NCBI RefSeq assembly: GCF_003991905.1
Contig: NZ_RSCL01000002.1
Location: 295,630 to 339,131 of the forward strand
Direction of reading: 5' to 3'
From: Dulcicalothrix desertica PCC 7102
GTDB taxonomy: Bacteria > Cyanobacteriota > Cyanobacteriia > Cyanobacteriales > Nostocaceae
DNA length: 43,502 nucleotides
Part shown: one piece after another, positions 26,958-36,301 of the stretch
Numbering within the stretch: the first letter of the stretch is position 1
Layout of the letters: the number at the start of each line of letters is the position of its first letter
Program-made: the position numbers and the translations under genes
The notes under the pieces: generated by a model
Told to the model about the DNA's origin: nothing
Seen by the model: only the letters and a program-made list of their open reading frames with translations
Database searches by the model: none

Positions 26958-27502
26958 TAATATACTTTGAACGAATCTATCGAATCTTGAATGAAACGCT
27001 TGACTCTTGGCCAACGTTTTTCTGTAACTGAGGCGTTGAAAGTAAACAACTTACCACGACTAACAGTTACATTGGCAAGATTATGACGTTTTTTATTATT
27101 AGGGAGTTTAATTAAATATTCCAACTTATAATAAACCTTGCCGTCAACTTCTCTTTGAGCATCGTTAATTAATTCAGCTTCACGACCAGACCCTTCAGGT
27201 GCCAGAGCGCTTTTACCAAGTTTATATCCAACTTCTCCAGGTGTTCCCAGTTCCGTTAGTGTCTTACTATCAGGAACAGGACTAATAACGACAGAGATAT
27301 TCTCAGAAGGCTCGATAATATCATGGAACACCACAACCGGACCATTCGCCACTTTAACTTGCACCCAGCCATTAGGATATGAGAACTCATAGCCATTATC
27401 AGTATCTGTAAAATTCTTCAGCCCAGCCGCAGCAGCAATATCCGAATAGCTGAAACTTAAGCTAAAAACCAATAGTACAATCAATCCAATACGTTTCCAC
27501 AT
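26957..27502 (-). CDS. Photosystem II PsbP-family protein (CyanoP)
   Basis: A 181-residue lumenal PSII assembly/stability protein. It has a signal peptide ([20 protein letters not shown], cleavage likely after AAAA), then the PsbP fold: [55 protein letters not shown], and the end [17 protein letters not shown]. There is no lipobox Cys near residues 20-27, unlike the lipoprotein forms known from some cyanobacteria, so it may be soluble in the lumen. The stop overlaps the maf start by one base (TAATG), indicating coupled translation with maf. Confidence 0.93.
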   Translation of the reverse strand: MWKRIGLIVLLVFSLSFSYSDIAAAAGLKNFTDTDNGYEFSYPNGWVQVKVANGPVVVFHDIIEPSENISVVISPVPDSKTLTELGTPGEVGYKLGKSALAPEGSGREAELINDAQREVDGKVYYKLEYLIKLPNNKKRHNLANVTVSRGKLFTFNASVTEKRWPRVKRFIQDSIDSFKVY

Positions 27503-27606
27503 TTCTTTTCAATCCTTTAGGGGCGCCAAGCAATAATATATTTCAAAAAAATATTTTTGTAATATTTCGTTAACATTGTCTCATCAAGCGTGACCATTAA
27601 GGAACC

Positions 27607-28221
27607 ATGTCATATACAACATGTGAAGTACGCTGGTTTATTCCCGGCGCCATCCCTACTAGCTTTAAAACCTGGTTTGAACCATCACAACAACCAGAAC
27701 AGCGTACTGATATTTATTTATACGCACCAGGAAATGATTTTGTTGGTATTAAGTTACGTTCAGGGCGCCTAGAAATAAAATGGCGAATATCAGAGCTAGG
27801 AAGAGTGCAATTTACCAACTCAGTTACAGGTAAAGTAGAGAAATGGCGTAAATGGATGTGTAACGACTCTACAAAAGAAGCTTTTCTACCAATTCAAGTA
27901 GAAAATAACCCTACATGGGTAAGTGTGAAAAAAAGTCGTTATTTGCAGTCATATCAAATTTTACCTGGCGCCGTTCCAGAATTGCTAAGTGATAATATAA
28001 ATTTAGATAATATTAAAAATTTGTGCAACGTCGAACTAACATTATTAGAAATATATAATAAAACTTGGTGGAGTATAGCACTTGAAGCTAGTGGAGAAGA
28101 AGCTAATTTAATCGATAACCTACATGCCACAGCTAATTATTTATTTACTGATTATCAAGGTATTGAACTAGAAAGAAAAGATTCATATGCTTATCCTTGT
28201 TGGATAGACAGTTTTATTTAA
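27607..28221 (+). CDS. Unknown cyanobacterial protein, possibly CYTH-like
   Basis: A 204-residue soluble protein. The N-terminal EVRWFIPGAIPTSFKTWF and RTDIYLYAPGNDFVGIKLR, RSGRLEIKWR give alternating charged strands. These recall the tunnel-fold (CYTH/triphosphatase) pattern of paired basic residues on strands, but the ExExK signature is not clear. The C-terminal half (LTLLEIYNKTWWSIALEASG, NLIDNLHATANYLF) continues the alpha/beta pattern. I do not recognise a specific function. Divergent from cyanoP with a 104-bp gap; single-gene unit, followed by a TTGTGG hairpin. Confidence 0.7.
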   Translation: MSYTTCEVRWFIPGAIPTSFKTWFEPSQQPEQRTDIYLYAPGNDFVGIKLRSGRLEIKWRISELGRVQFTNSVTGKVEKWRKWMCNDSTKEAFLPIQVENNPTWVSVKKSRYLQSYQILPGAVPELLSDNINLDNIKNLCNVELTLLEIYNKTWWSIALEASGEEANLIDNLHATANYLFTDYQGIELERKDSYAYPCWIDSFI

Positions 28222-28243
28222 ACTTATATATATTATTCTTTAC

Positions 28244-28272
28244 TCTTGTGGAGCGGGCATCCCTGCCCGCCC
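28244..28272 (+). repeat. TTGTGG + hairpin repeat; rest of the gap empty
   Basis: CTTGTGGAGCGGGCATCC then CTGCCCGCCCC, 22 bp after the stop of the unknown gene. The rest of the 477-bp gap to 28698 shows no gene. GTAGGAGACTT at 28685-28695 supplies the ribosome-binding site of the next gene. Confidence 0.8.
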
Positions 28273-28698
28273 CTGCCAAATGCCATCCCAAAAGAATGGA
28301 GTAATTTACTTATTCTTTACACGTTTCATCCTGCTGCATAGTATATTTTTTACTTCCCTAATAGATAAATTTCTTTATGGAAACGTGCTAGCCAGCAGAT
28401 ACTGAGTAAAATTAAGCCCCTATATACCAGGATAATCACTGCATATTTTTTCGTCGTTATCTGAAAAATAGAATTTAATTTTGGTCAAATTAAAAAACAT
28501 GTGCCATCATGGCTAAGGTTAAACATAAAACCGTTTGGTAGGATAGCAAACACATTTGTGTATGCTTGTTTTGTAGGCTTGTTAGGCGTAGATGTAATTT
28601 ACACAACTAGTTATAAGGTGATTAATAAATTTCCTTATAATTACGGATGAGTAATAAGTAAAATTAAATACAAGTAAAATATTGTGTAGGAGACTTAA

Positions 28699-29688
28699 AT
28701 GCCTTTAAAGAATTATGGTGTACTGAAAGGTCGTGTTGTTGACCGTAAGTTAGGTGAAGGACAAACACCGCATTACCAAGTGCTTCTAAGTGATGGAGAC
28801 ACCAAATATCGTATTGCAATCAACGTTAAATCAAAACTGGCGCCATCAGAATTATTTTATTACGTAGAAGAAAACTTCAACCATCCCATTATTAAAGGAC
28901 TGGTTGAACTAGATAATGGTTTTCATGAACTTTCAAGAAAACCAGGTGGACTAGCGTTGGATTTTATTCGGGGAAACTTGTTTGACACAACGCAAATGAA
29001 ACCTTTACCACACAACGTCCCAGGTCCAGATAATGACTTAAACGAATTAATCGAACTATATATCAACCGTGCAGTAGAAAGTGAAGACACTGCAATATAC
29101 GCTTTTGGAGAAAGATGGGGTCCAGAAACCGACGTTAAAGACAAATATTTTGGTTTCTTACCTGGTAACGGTATCCACGATATCCATATGAACCAGGGTA
29201 ATGATGGCAGATTCCAACGAGACAATGGAGTTTGGCAAGACGGAGGACTACTAATACACTATCCATCACGTTCGACATGGGTAGGAATTTTTCTCGCTTT
29301 CCAATCACAATCTTTCCATACCGACGATACAACCGGAAACCGTATCGATACAATTATACCAGAAAAAACCGCAGCGATTCGTATTGTTGCAGCAATGGTA
29401 AACCCTGTAGATAAGGACGCAAATAAAGAAACTGTTACTTTACTTAATACTTCACCTGAACCAGTTGATTTAACGGGATGGGCAATAGCTGACAAATTGA
29501 AGTCTAAATTCCCACTCACTGGTACCATCAATCCAGGTGAAGTTTTAAAAGTGACTTTAAGTAACAAAATCAACCTAGACAACGAGGGTGGTATTATTAC
29601 CCTTCTCGATAACGGTGGTCTAAAAATAGACGGTGTTTCTTATACCAAAGACAAAGTAACCAAAGAAGGTTGGACAATCACTTTTTAG
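28699..29688 (+). CDS. DUF2278 (YukJ-like) protein with lamin-tail domain
   Basis: A 329-residue protein. The N-terminal DUF2278/YukJ domain (about residues 1-215) shows MPLKNYGVLKGRVVDRKLGE, HYQVLLSDG, FDTTQMKPLPHNVPGPDNDL, GNGIHDIHMNQGN and WQDGGLLIHYP. The last 100 residues (AIRIVAAMVNPVDKDANKET, VDLTGWAIADKLKSKFPLTG, DGVSYTK) form a lamin-tail (LTD) immunoglobulin-like domain often attached to secreted or nuclease proteins. No signal peptide is seen. Conserved His in IHDIHMNQG hint at catalysis, but no activity is known to me. GGAGACTTAA precedes the ATG. A heptamer array starts directly at the stop codon. Confidence 0.87.
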   Translation: MPLKNYGVLKGRVVDRKLGEGQTPHYQVLLSDGDTKYRIAINVKSKLAPSELFYYVEENFNHPIIKGLVELDNGFHELSRKPGGLALDFIRGNLFDTTQMKPLPHNVPGPDNDLNELIELYINRAVESEDTAIYAFGERWGPETDVKDKYFGFLPGNGIHDIHMNQGNDGRFQRDNGVWQDGGLLIHYPSRSTWVGIFLAFQSQSFHTDDTTGNRIDTIIPEKTAAIRIVAAMVNPVDKDANKETVTLLNTSPEPVDLTGWAIADKLKSKFPLTGTINPGEVLKVTLSNKINLDNEGGIITLLDNGGLKIDGVSYTKDKVTKEGWTITF

Positions 29689-29753
29689 TGTTGAGTGCTG
29701 AGTAATGAGTGCTGAGTAATGAGTGCTGAGTGCTGAGTAGGAGTTAGGAGTAG
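29689..29753 (+). repeat. Heptamer TGAGTGC/TGAGTAA array
   Basis: About seven units of TGAGTGC or TGAGTAA, decaying into AGGAGTT units, begin right after the DUF2278 stop. This is a cyanobacterial short tandem repeat (STRR) type and matches the arrays at 10513 and 37225. The gap continues to 30155 without a gene. Confidence 0.8.
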
Positions 29754-30056
29754 GGTGGCTTCAGCCACCTTACAAATTCAGTAATGATATTGAGTGAAAG
29801 TCGCTAAAAATAGTGTTCTTAAATATGTTGAGTTGCGCGCTAAATTCCTAGAGGATATATCTGTATATTAAATTTATCCTCTAGGAAAACTTGTATAGAG
29901 TAAATATTATCACTACATTTATTACTAACTAAGTATTATTCGCAAAAAAAGCGGTGTTTTATAGAATAAAATTGTGTGATAAGCATATTTTTTATACATT
30001 ATTATATTTTACTTTCACTGAAACAGAACCCAACCGACGGCACTCCTAACTCCTGT

Positions 30057-30115
30057 ACGGGCGGGTTAACCAAATACTCCGTTATTTATAACAGTATAGT
30101 AAACCCGCCCCGCCC
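30057..30115 (+). repeat. GGGCGGGTTAACC long-hairpin repeat
   Basis: GGGCGGGTTAACCAAATAC opens and AAACCCGCCCC closes an element of about 58 bp. Similar elements lie at 33952-34008 and 39320-39377. The gap-facing frame 29976-30173 runs through it and is not a gene. Confidence 0.75.
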
Positions 30116-30155
30116 CTTCTCTCCTCCTAACTATTTAACCTACTCAGCGCACTTT

Positions 30156-31649
30156 TTACTCTCTAATTTGTAGAACTACTAGTGTCATGTCGTCGATGTT
30201 TTGTTTATCGGCGCCAATAAATTCATGTACTGTATCAAACATATAATCTAGTATTTCTTGGGGTTCGCTATAAATGCGGCAGGCTGTATTAAGTGCTTTA
30301 ATTAGGTTGTCTTCGTCGAATCTATCGCCACTGGCTGAGGCGGCATCTGTTAAACCATCAGTATAATAAATTACAACGTCTCCCGGTTCTAGCTGTGCTT
30401 GACCGTCTTCGTATTGGCTATTGGCATCTAAACCAATTAACATTCCCAAAGTGTCTAAGCGCGTTATTGTTCTGGTTGCAGCGTGCCACCATAATGGGGG
30501 GTTGTGAGCAGCGTTACTAAAATATAAAGTTCGCGTTTCTGGTTCAAATTCTGAATAAAAAAGTGTGACAAATCTATTGGAGTTTTCTAAGTCGGCGTAC
30601 ATGACGCGATTTAAGTTTTGTAATATTCGTTTGGGTGGATGACCGTGTAATACTTCACCGCGTAACATCCCCCGCATCATTGTCATAATTAACCCTGCGG
30701 GAACTCCTTTACCCATTACGTCACCAACTACTACCCCCCAACGTCCATTTTTGTATTCGTCGTTAAGTACTGGGGTGTTAAGTACTGGGGTGTTAAGTAC
30801 TGGGGTGTTAAGTACTGGGGTGTTAAGTACTGGGGTGTTAAGTACTGAAGTACTTATTACGGGGTTTTTGCTGCTTGGTTGAATTTGGTTGTGGTTGGTT
30901 GGAATAAAGTCGTAGTAATCTCCACCTACACGGTTCGCGGGTTTACAGCGTGCTGCTAAAGCTAACCCTGGTATTGTAGGACATTGACGGGGTAGCAGGC
31001 GCCTTTGAATTTCGGCACCAATTTCAAGTTCTTGGTCTAAACGTTCTTTTTTACGTAATTCAACACCTAATTCATCGTTTTCAATGGCAACTGCGGTTTG
31101 GTCAGCGACTAAACGAACTAGCTTTTGACGTGTTTCTGTCCAAGTGTAATCTGGGTCCCGACTTAATACATATAACCACCCACGTTCATTATGTTTGACG
31201 AGGATAGCAGTACCAAATATTTGTACACCAGGGCCCAAACAGCGATGCATTTGGTCGTCTAACATCCCTGTTGTAGCTGTTAGGGGTACAGCATTTGCTA
31301 ATAAAGTAATTTGGCTACTGGCTGTTTCGAGCGCTTTACGAATATTTTTACGCTGAAGACTATCTTGCCAATGCAGTTGCTCTAACCGCACTTGCCCATT
31401 TGGTTTGTAGAGAAATAAGGCACTACCATCAGCGTCAGTGACTCGCGTTGCCATCAGTGGAATTAACTCTAAAAACTGATTTAAATTGTTAAAGCTTCTA
31501 AGGGCAAATCCCAACGAACTAAGCAAGTCTTGAATTTTATTTTGCTCGCGATGTAGCCTTGCCACAAGTTCTTTCAGCGCTACCACTGGAGTGACATCGG
31601 TCGTAGTGCTGGTATTGCTGTTAGTTGGTTGAGAAGGTGGTTGAGGCAC
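30156..31649 (-). CDS. GAF domain plus SpoIIE/PP2C-type protein phosphatase
   Basis: A 497-residue regulator. A short coiled N-terminus (VALKELVARLHREQNKIQDL) is followed by a GAF sensor domain (about residues 40-195, LELIPLMATRVTDADGSALF). After the linker ERLDQELEIGAEIQRRLLP comes the RsbU/SpoIIE-type phosphatase domain (about 240-495), with metal-binding GGDYYDF, GDVMGKGVPAGLIMTMMRG, YYTDGLTDA and DDMTLVVL. Such enzymes dephosphorylate anti-sigma-factor antagonists. A six-unit VLNTP repeat interrupts the domain after GGDYYDFIPTN (about residues 269-297). Upstream of it is a long gap and then ftsY in the same direction, so shared transcription is possible but unproven. Confidence 0.94.
   Translation of the reverse strand: MPQPPSQPTNSNTSTTTDVTPVVALKELVARLHREQNKIQDLLSSLGFALRSFNNLNQFLELIPLMATRVTDADGSALFLYKPNGQVRLEQLHWQDSLQRKNIRKALETASSQITLLANAVPLTATTGMLDDQMHRCLGPGVQIFGTAILVKHNERGWLYVLSRDPDYTWTETRQKLVRLVADQTAVAIENDELGVELRKKERLDQELEIGAEIQRRLLPRQCPTIPGLALAARCKPANRVGGDYYDFIPTNHNQIQPSSKNPVISTSVLNTPVLNTPVLNTPVLNTPVLNTPVLNDEYKNGRWGVVVGDVMGKGVPAGLIMTMMRGMLRGEVLHGHPPKRILQNLNRVMYADLENSNRFVTLFYSEFEPETRTLYFSNAAHNPPLWWHAATRTITRLDTLGMLIGLDANSQYEDGQAQLEPGDVVIYYTDGLTDAASASGDRFDEDNLIKALNTACRIYSEPQEILDYMFDTVHEFIGADKQNIDDMTLVVLQIRE
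30762..30846 (-). repeat. 15-bp minisatellite coding for VLNTP repeats
   Basis: Six near-perfect 15-bp units (GTTAAGTACTGGGGT on the plus strand) lie in frame in the phosphatase gene. They give a repeating VLNTP in a loop after the GGDYYDF motif. Because the unit is a multiple of three, copy number can change without breaking the gene. Confidence 0.9.
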
Positions 31650-32311
31650 AGGTGTTTATTATCGTTTAAACTTTTAGCTTGGTATTGCTACACCATATTG
31701 GGGCAAAGCTTGTAATTTTAGCAAGCGTATTATGACGTAGGATAAAAACTTTATAAGTCTTTCATTGTATAATTAAATTTCTTAATATATGGAATTTGAT
31801 TTCAACATATTTTTAGTAGTTCTTACTTAATTAGCTTGATTGCAAAAGCAGTATTTTCTACTACGTACTGAAGGTTATTAATAATCTCATAACTTGATAT
31901 ATACATCATGTATCAAAAGGTAGACAATTTATAGAACCTTCATTAGTTATTCGGTATGTTAACTATTTTTGACAAAGGGGTTAGAGGTATAGGGGGTAAG
32001 AGGATTTGTCAAATACATTTGATTTCCGGCGCCTTAGTTTTATTTGAACAGTTTTATTTGAACATAAATTACAACCCTTAATTTCTTAACTAGAGAATAT
32101 TAATAAATGAAGAATCTAGGCGTAGTAGGACTTAAGACGCTATCTCTCATTGAGTGAGATATGGCGCCTATTCATGGTAGATTTTCAGGATGCAACTGAT
32201 GATAGCAGCTCAAGCGCATTTTTAAAAATTAGTTTTAGGAAGTTTTGAATTTTTAATAAATCATAGCTCTCTCTCAACTAATAGAATGGCTGTTTGGTAT
32301 ACTGTTACATC
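31650..32311. other. 662-bp gap between phosphatase and ftsY, no gene seen
   Basis: AT-rich, no credible frame and no repeat of the families seen elsewhere, apart from two GGCGCC sites (near 32029 and 32163). It holds the phosphatase promoter and the ftsY terminator region, neither of which could be pinned down. Confidence 0.5.
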
Positions 32312-33925
32312 TCAGTTACTAAGTAAAGCTTCGACAAATTCGTAGCTAGAGAAAGGACGTAGGTCTTCTATACCTTCACCGGCACCAATAAATCGAATTG
32401 GTAGACCCAACTGCTTTACAACAGCAAGTGCAACACCACCTTTAGCAGTACCATCAAGTTTAGTTAAAACTACACCACTTAACTGTGCAGCTTGGGAAAA
32501 AACCTCAGCTTGCCGCAACCCATTTTGACCTAGCGTTGCATCAAGCACCAACAGTGATTCTACTTTAGCTGTGGGGGCTTTTTTATCGATTATGCGACGG
32601 ACTTTACTAAGTTCATCCATCAAATTTTTCTTATTTTGCAAGCGTCCTGCGGTATCTACTAACAGTAATTCTGTATTACGAGCGTTTGCAGCCGTTATTG
32701 CGTCGAACACCACAGCTGCTGGGTCTGTATTTTTACCCGGATTTGAAATGACTTCAACATTACTACGTGTACCCCAAACTTTGACTTGTTCAACAGCAGC
32801 AGCACGGAAAGTATCAGCGGCGCCAATCAAAGTGCGGTAGCCTGACTTTTGGGATAAATGAGCAAGTTTACCAATAGTTGTAGTTTTCCCGGCGCCATTA
32901 ACACCAGTCATGAGCCAAATATTGAGAGTGTCTTTTTCTGGAGCGAAGACATTTTTTTGAGATTTTTGAATAGGAGCTTCGAGCATATCCTTAAGGATAG
33001 TCTTGAGATATGCAATCGCAGCATCAGCAGGAAGCGCTTCGGAGCGTAACTTAGTTTGTAAAGCCTCAATAATATAATCAGTCGCTTCGACACCAACATC
33101 AGCTTGTAAAAGCAGGGCTTCAATTTCTGTAACCGCAGCAGAGTTTAGTGGACCCTTGCCAACAATCGCCTTTAATTGGTTGACTATATTACGACGAGTT
33201 TTACTCAAACCCCGTCGCAGCTTTTTAAGCCAATTTATTTCTTCTATAGATATGTCTTCTGGGCGCCGACCTTGTGCCGCAAGAACTTCTGCCGACCACA
33301 CAAACCCGTCATCAAACTCTAAATCTGAATCGAAATCAGATGTTTCCTCTGTTTCCTCTGTTTCAATATCACTTGTATCAGATACTACATTTACATCTAT
33401 TTTTTCTGCTTGTGGCGCCGGAACATCAATGGCGCTTTGCATTAACCGTTGTTGTCTAGCTTCTCTTTCTGCTGCTGCACGTTCGATAAAAGATAAATTA
33501 GATAAATTGGTGGATGCCGTTGGCGCCACTTCATCGCTGACTTCCGCCACAGATTCAGTAGAATCAACAGTGTCAACTGTATTTTCGTCTACAGGCTCTT
33601 CAACAGATTCTTCAACAGACTCAACTTCGGGCGCAAGAGAGGTAACTTCTTCAATTTTCTGTTCTTCAACGACAGGCGCCTCAGTCACAGCTTCAGTCAC
33701 AGCCTCAGTCACAGCCTCAGTTTCTATAGGAGCATCTTGTTGTTTTTGCTGAATATTCTTGTAAGCAGCCTTAGCAAATGCCAACAGGTCAGAAGCATCG
33801 GGTGTAGTAGTAGGCGCCGCATCTGGTGTAGAAGGCGCCTGGTCTTGGGACTGCTCAGTTTTTTCTACCTCAGCAGGAGTATTAGAAGATTCGTTATGTT
33901 GACGACGGAACCAATTAAAAGCCAT
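32312..33925 (-). CDS. ftsY: Signal recognition particle receptor FtsY
   Basis: A 537-residue GTPase that docks the SRP-ribosome complex at the membrane. The N-terminal acidic A domain (about residues 1-225) is very Glu/Val/Ser-rich and contains a 12-bp coding repeat giving TEAVTEAVTEAVTEA. The NG domain has the P-loop GVNGAGKTTTIGKLA (about 340), DTFRAAAVEQVKVW, LLVDTAGRLQNKKNLMDEL, TKLDGTAKGGVAL and the end GAGEGIEDLRPF. Complete, with a normal start (MAFNWFRRQ) typical of cyanobacterial FtsY, whose first residues can form a membrane-binding helix. It follows nusB with a 146-bp gap holding a hairpin repeat. Confidence 0.97.
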   Translation of the reverse strand: MAFNWFRRQHNESSNTPAEVEKTEQSQDQAPSTPDAAPTTTPDASDLLAFAKAAYKNIQQKQQDAPIETEAVTEAVTEAVTEAPVVEEQKIEEVTSLAPEVESVEESVEEPVDENTVDTVDSTESVAEVSDEVAPTASTNLSNLSFIERAAAEREARQQRLMQSAIDVPAPQAEKIDVNVVSDTSDIETEETEETSDFDSDLEFDDGFVWSAEVLAAQGRRPEDISIEEINWLKKLRRGLSKTRRNIVNQLKAIVGKGPLNSAAVTEIEALLLQADVGVEATDYIIEALQTKLRSEALPADAAIAYLKTILKDMLEAPIQKSQKNVFAPEKDTLNIWLMTGVNGAGKTTTIGKLAHLSQKSGYRTLIGAADTFRAAAVEQVKVWGTRSNVEVISNPGKNTDPAAVVFDAITAANARNTELLLVDTAGRLQNKKNLMDELSKVRRIIDKKAPTAKVESLLVLDATLGQNGLRQAEVFSQAAQLSGVVLTKLDGTAKGGVALAVVKQLGLPIRFIGAGEGIEDLRPFSSYEFVEALLSN

Positions 33926-33951
33926 TGTGATAAAAAAAATATGGTTTAGTA

Positions 33952-34008
33952 AGGGCGGGTTAACCTAAATTTTCCATTATTGAACAGGATATACGTCAAC
34001 CCGCCCCA
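33952..34008 (+). repeat. GGGCGGGTTAACC long-hairpin repeat between nusB and ftsY
   Basis: GGGCGGGTTAACCTAAAT opens and TCAACCCGCCCC closes the element. Just downstream ATCCGTTAC is repeated (about 34040-34066). It could terminate nusB transcription before ftsY. Confidence 0.75.
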
Positions 34009-34071
34009 CCAACATATAATCCCAAAACAAACCAGTAACCCATCCGTTACATCCGTTACATCCGTTGCACT

Positions 34072-34725
34072 CTACCTGCCCTTTATTTTTTGCAAACTCA
34101 ATTCACTCTTACTCTCAGTAACTCTACGTAGGACTCCATTAATAAATCGATGCCCATCAGCTTCACTATACCGCTTTGCCAACTCCACAGCTTCATTAAT
34201 AGCCATACGCTCATCAAGCTGTAAAAATAACATTTCAGCCACCGCAATACGTAAAATATCACGGTCAATTTGGGCGAGACGATTAACTTGCCAATCTACT
34301 AATGCTTGAGAAATCTCTTCATCAATAAGAGTTTGATTCTCATTTACAGTGCGAACAATATCAATTGCATAGCGTGCAACATCTTTGTCCTGATTAGCCA
34401 GTTGAATTAATTCGGGAAACTCAATAGCAGCACCTAGCTGATTAATTGCCTTTTGGGCATAAGTAACAGCTTCTTTGAGCATAGTGCGCGCGGTGTTTAA
34501 ATCACTAGCACGTGTTTCGCTAGTAAGTAACCTGTCATTACTACGCTGTAATTCACCTGCGGCATTATCAAGGGTATCTTGAACTTCAGAGCGGAGGGTA
34601 CGAACAGCGGCAAGTACAAGTTTTGGTAAGTGTTCTTCGTTGAGCTTTTTAGGATTGGTGGGTAACTGACTCAAACATAGGAGTGCCAGTTCACGCGCAA
34701 TTTGACGAGGTTTACGCTCTTGCAT
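34072..34725 (-). CDS. nusB: Transcription antitermination factor NusB
   Basis: A 217-residue all-helical RNA-binding protein that with NusE binds boxA in rRNA leader transcripts. Signature parts: [17 protein letters not shown] at the N-terminus, then [40 protein letters not shown] and [19 protein letters not shown] at the C-terminus. It is longer than E. coli NusB (139 residues) because of an inserted helical region (about residues 30-130), a feature of cyanobacterial forms. It follows the DUF502 gene by 43 bp and precedes ftsY. Confidence 0.96.
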   Translation of the reverse strand: MQERKPRQIARELALLCLSQLPTNPKKLNEEHLPKLVLAAVRTLRSEVQDTLDNAAGELQRSNDRLLTSETRASDLNTARTMLKEAVTYAQKAINQLGAAIEFPELIQLANQDKDVARYAIDIVRTVNENQTLIDEEISQALVDWQVNRLAQIDRDILRIAVAEMLFLQLDERMAINEAVELAKRYSEADGHRFINGVLRRVTESKSELSLQKIKGR

Positions 34726-34768
34726 ACTTTTTATGAATGGATTTTAGATAGATTAATAATAGAAACCC

Positions 34769-35524
34769 TTACGGTGTTATCTGCCGTGACTCCGAAGAAG
34801 GAATTTCGACTTTATGCTCCGCGATTACAAGTGATGGTATAGGGGTATTCGGGGCAACTATACCGCCTGAGACTATAATTTTAAAGGCATCTTCGATTGA
34901 TATTGATAGATTAACAACTTCGTTCTCAGGTACTACAGCATACCATCCTGTGGTTGGGTTTGGAGTAGTAGGCACAAAAACACTTAATACTGGTTGCGGC
35001 ATTTGCGCTTGGATTTCGTTGCTAATGGCGCCTGTTACAAATCCGACAGACCAAACACCGCGTCTGGGATATTCTACCAAAACCACTCGGCGAAACTTAC
35101 CATTAGAGTCTTTGAATAAAGTTTCAAGAAGTTGCTTAAGAGTTTTATAAACCTGTCCAGCTAAAGGAATCGCTTGTACTGTTTGCTCACCAAAATCAAG
35201 CAACCAGCGTCCAGCGATGTTACGAGCCATTAACCCAATTAAAAGAATACCTAATAATGGAACCGCAAAGCCCACCAAAATATTAAGTAAATTAACTAAA
35301 ATAGGGTGCAGCCCATCAAAAGGATTAAGTTGCTTGGGTACCCGCGTGAGAAAGTCAATTACCCAGTTAGCAATGGTAATCGTCAGCCAGATTGTAGTTG
35401 CTAGAGGTATAACAACCAGCAACCCAGCAATCAAGTCATTCTTTAAATCCTGCTTTAAGCGTTCGATTACCAATCCCCGACTCTCCTTGTTTAGGCTAGT
35501 AGAACTTTTTATATAGGTACTCAT
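34769..35524 (-). CDS. DUF502-family membrane protein
   Basis: A 251-residue protein with two membrane helices (about residues 33-58, LIAGLLVVIPLATTIWLTIT; about 78-102, LNILVGFAVPLLGILLIGLM). A soluble region follows with the family segments GQVYKTLKQLLETLF, VVLVEYPRRGVWSVGFVTG and VFVPTTPNPTTGWYAVVPEN, and the end SIEDAFKIIVSGGIVAP. Function unknown. The DUF502-nusB-ftsY order is common in cyanobacteria and suggests co-transcription. The start at 35524 (MSTYIKSS) is reasonable; an inner M is not available before the first helix. Confidence 0.93.
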   Translation of the reverse strand: MSTYIKSSTSLNKESRGLVIERLKQDLKNDLIAGLLVVIPLATTIWLTITIANWVIDFLTRVPKQLNPFDGLHPILVNLLNILVGFAVPLLGILLIGLMARNIAGRWLLDFGEQTVQAIPLAGQVYKTLKQLLETLFKDSNGKFRRVVLVEYPRRGVWSVGFVTGAISNEIQAQMPQPVLSVFVPTTPNPTTGWYAVVPENEVVNLSISIEDAFKIIVSGGIVAPNTPIPSLVIAEHKVEIPSSESRQITP

Positions 35525-35833
35525 ACAACCAGTGCGCGCATATTTCAGCCATCTACGCGCTCTTCGACAAAATGATGAGGATGTTACTCTCGCTAACCAC
35601 TGAAGGTTACAGCAGTTATCTGCCAGATGCCAATATTTTTTAACCTTGTAACTGAATGTTGCAAGTTTTAATATTTATTCTAATATTACCGTGCCAAATT
35701 GAAATCTGCCGGAATGCCGAACTTATAAAGGTAATAGCCGCCTTATACAGGTATCTTTAAGCAATACAGGCGCCGTAATTCTGATAAAGATAAGAAAATT
35801 TCATCTAAATATTAATTTATATTACACTCCCAT

Positions 35834-35862
35834 CTTGTGAAACAGGCATCCCTGCCTGTTCC
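35834..35862 (+). repeat. TTGTG(A) + hairpin repeat variant
   Basis: CTTGTGAAACAGGCATCC then CTGCCTGTTCC. The stem carries A-T pairs where other copies have G-C. The rest of the gap 35525-35891 shows no gene. Confidence 0.75.
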
Positions 35863-35891
35863 TAATATCATAATAGTTAGCAAGCGAACTA

Positions 35892-36284
35892 TTAATTCAA
35901 AGCTCTTTGTTTGCCCCACTCTAACCAAGCTTTAGTCATTTCTTTTGTGTTGCCTTTATGCTCTGGAGACACAGGGTCTACTTTTGTAATAGATTTTAGT
36001 GCCCCAAACCATTGTCCGGATTTTTTCTCTAATTCCTTTAGTAACAATGGCACGACTTCTTCACCCATGCTAATAATTTCTTGATATGCGGGATGCATTG
36101 ATAGTTGGTGAGTAGATGATACACCATGATTTTCGTCACGCCATTGGTTAACAAGTCTTTCAAAAGTAGCTTCTGTGCTTGCTTGTTTTAATGCAACACC
36201 GTGCTTATTTTGACTACTCGGCGCCGTTTCAATACTGTGGGTAGATAAATTTTTTTCTAGCATTCGCCGTTCTTCGTCATCCAA
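35892..36284 (-). CDS. Small conserved-looking hypothetical protein
   Basis: About 130 residues with a variable N-terminus and a conserved-looking C-terminal half: MHPAYQEIISMGEEVVPLLL, KELEKKSGQWFGALKSIT, VDPVSPEHKGNTKEMTKAWL. This pattern is common in short bacterial proteins of unknown function. The first in-frame start is a TTG at 36284; the next ATG is codon 8. The frame is open back to a TAA just inside the upstream glycosyltransferase stop. It lies 17 bp after that gene in the same direction and is probably co-transcribed. Confidence 0.7.
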   Translation of the reverse strand: MDDEERRMLEKNLSTHSIETAPSSQNKHGVALKQASTEATFERLVNQWRDENHGVSSTHQLSMHPAYQEIISMGEEVVPLLLKELEKKSGQWFGALKSITKVDPVSPEHKGNTKEMTKAWLEWGKQRALN

Positions 36285-36301
36285 AGATAGGATAACCCAA
36301 C

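Noticed and set aside
26958-27014. Longer Maf N-terminus
   Set aside because: The extra residues overlap the cyanoP coding region and lack Maf similarity; the TAATG overlap gives a better start.
28923-29582. Several minus- and plus-strand frames inside the DUF2278 gene
   Set aside because: Shadow frames of a well-supported gene, with no recognisable domains.
29976-30173. 65-codon plus-strand frame
   Set aside because: It runs through a GGGCGGGTTAACC hairpin repeat into the 3' end of the phosphatase gene and has no domain or ribosome-binding site.
33156-33752. 198-codon plus-strand frame opposite ftsY
   Set aside because: It is the antisense of the acidic FtsY A domain. The Ser/Thr/Val-rich low-complexity product arises from Glu/Ser codons on the other strand.
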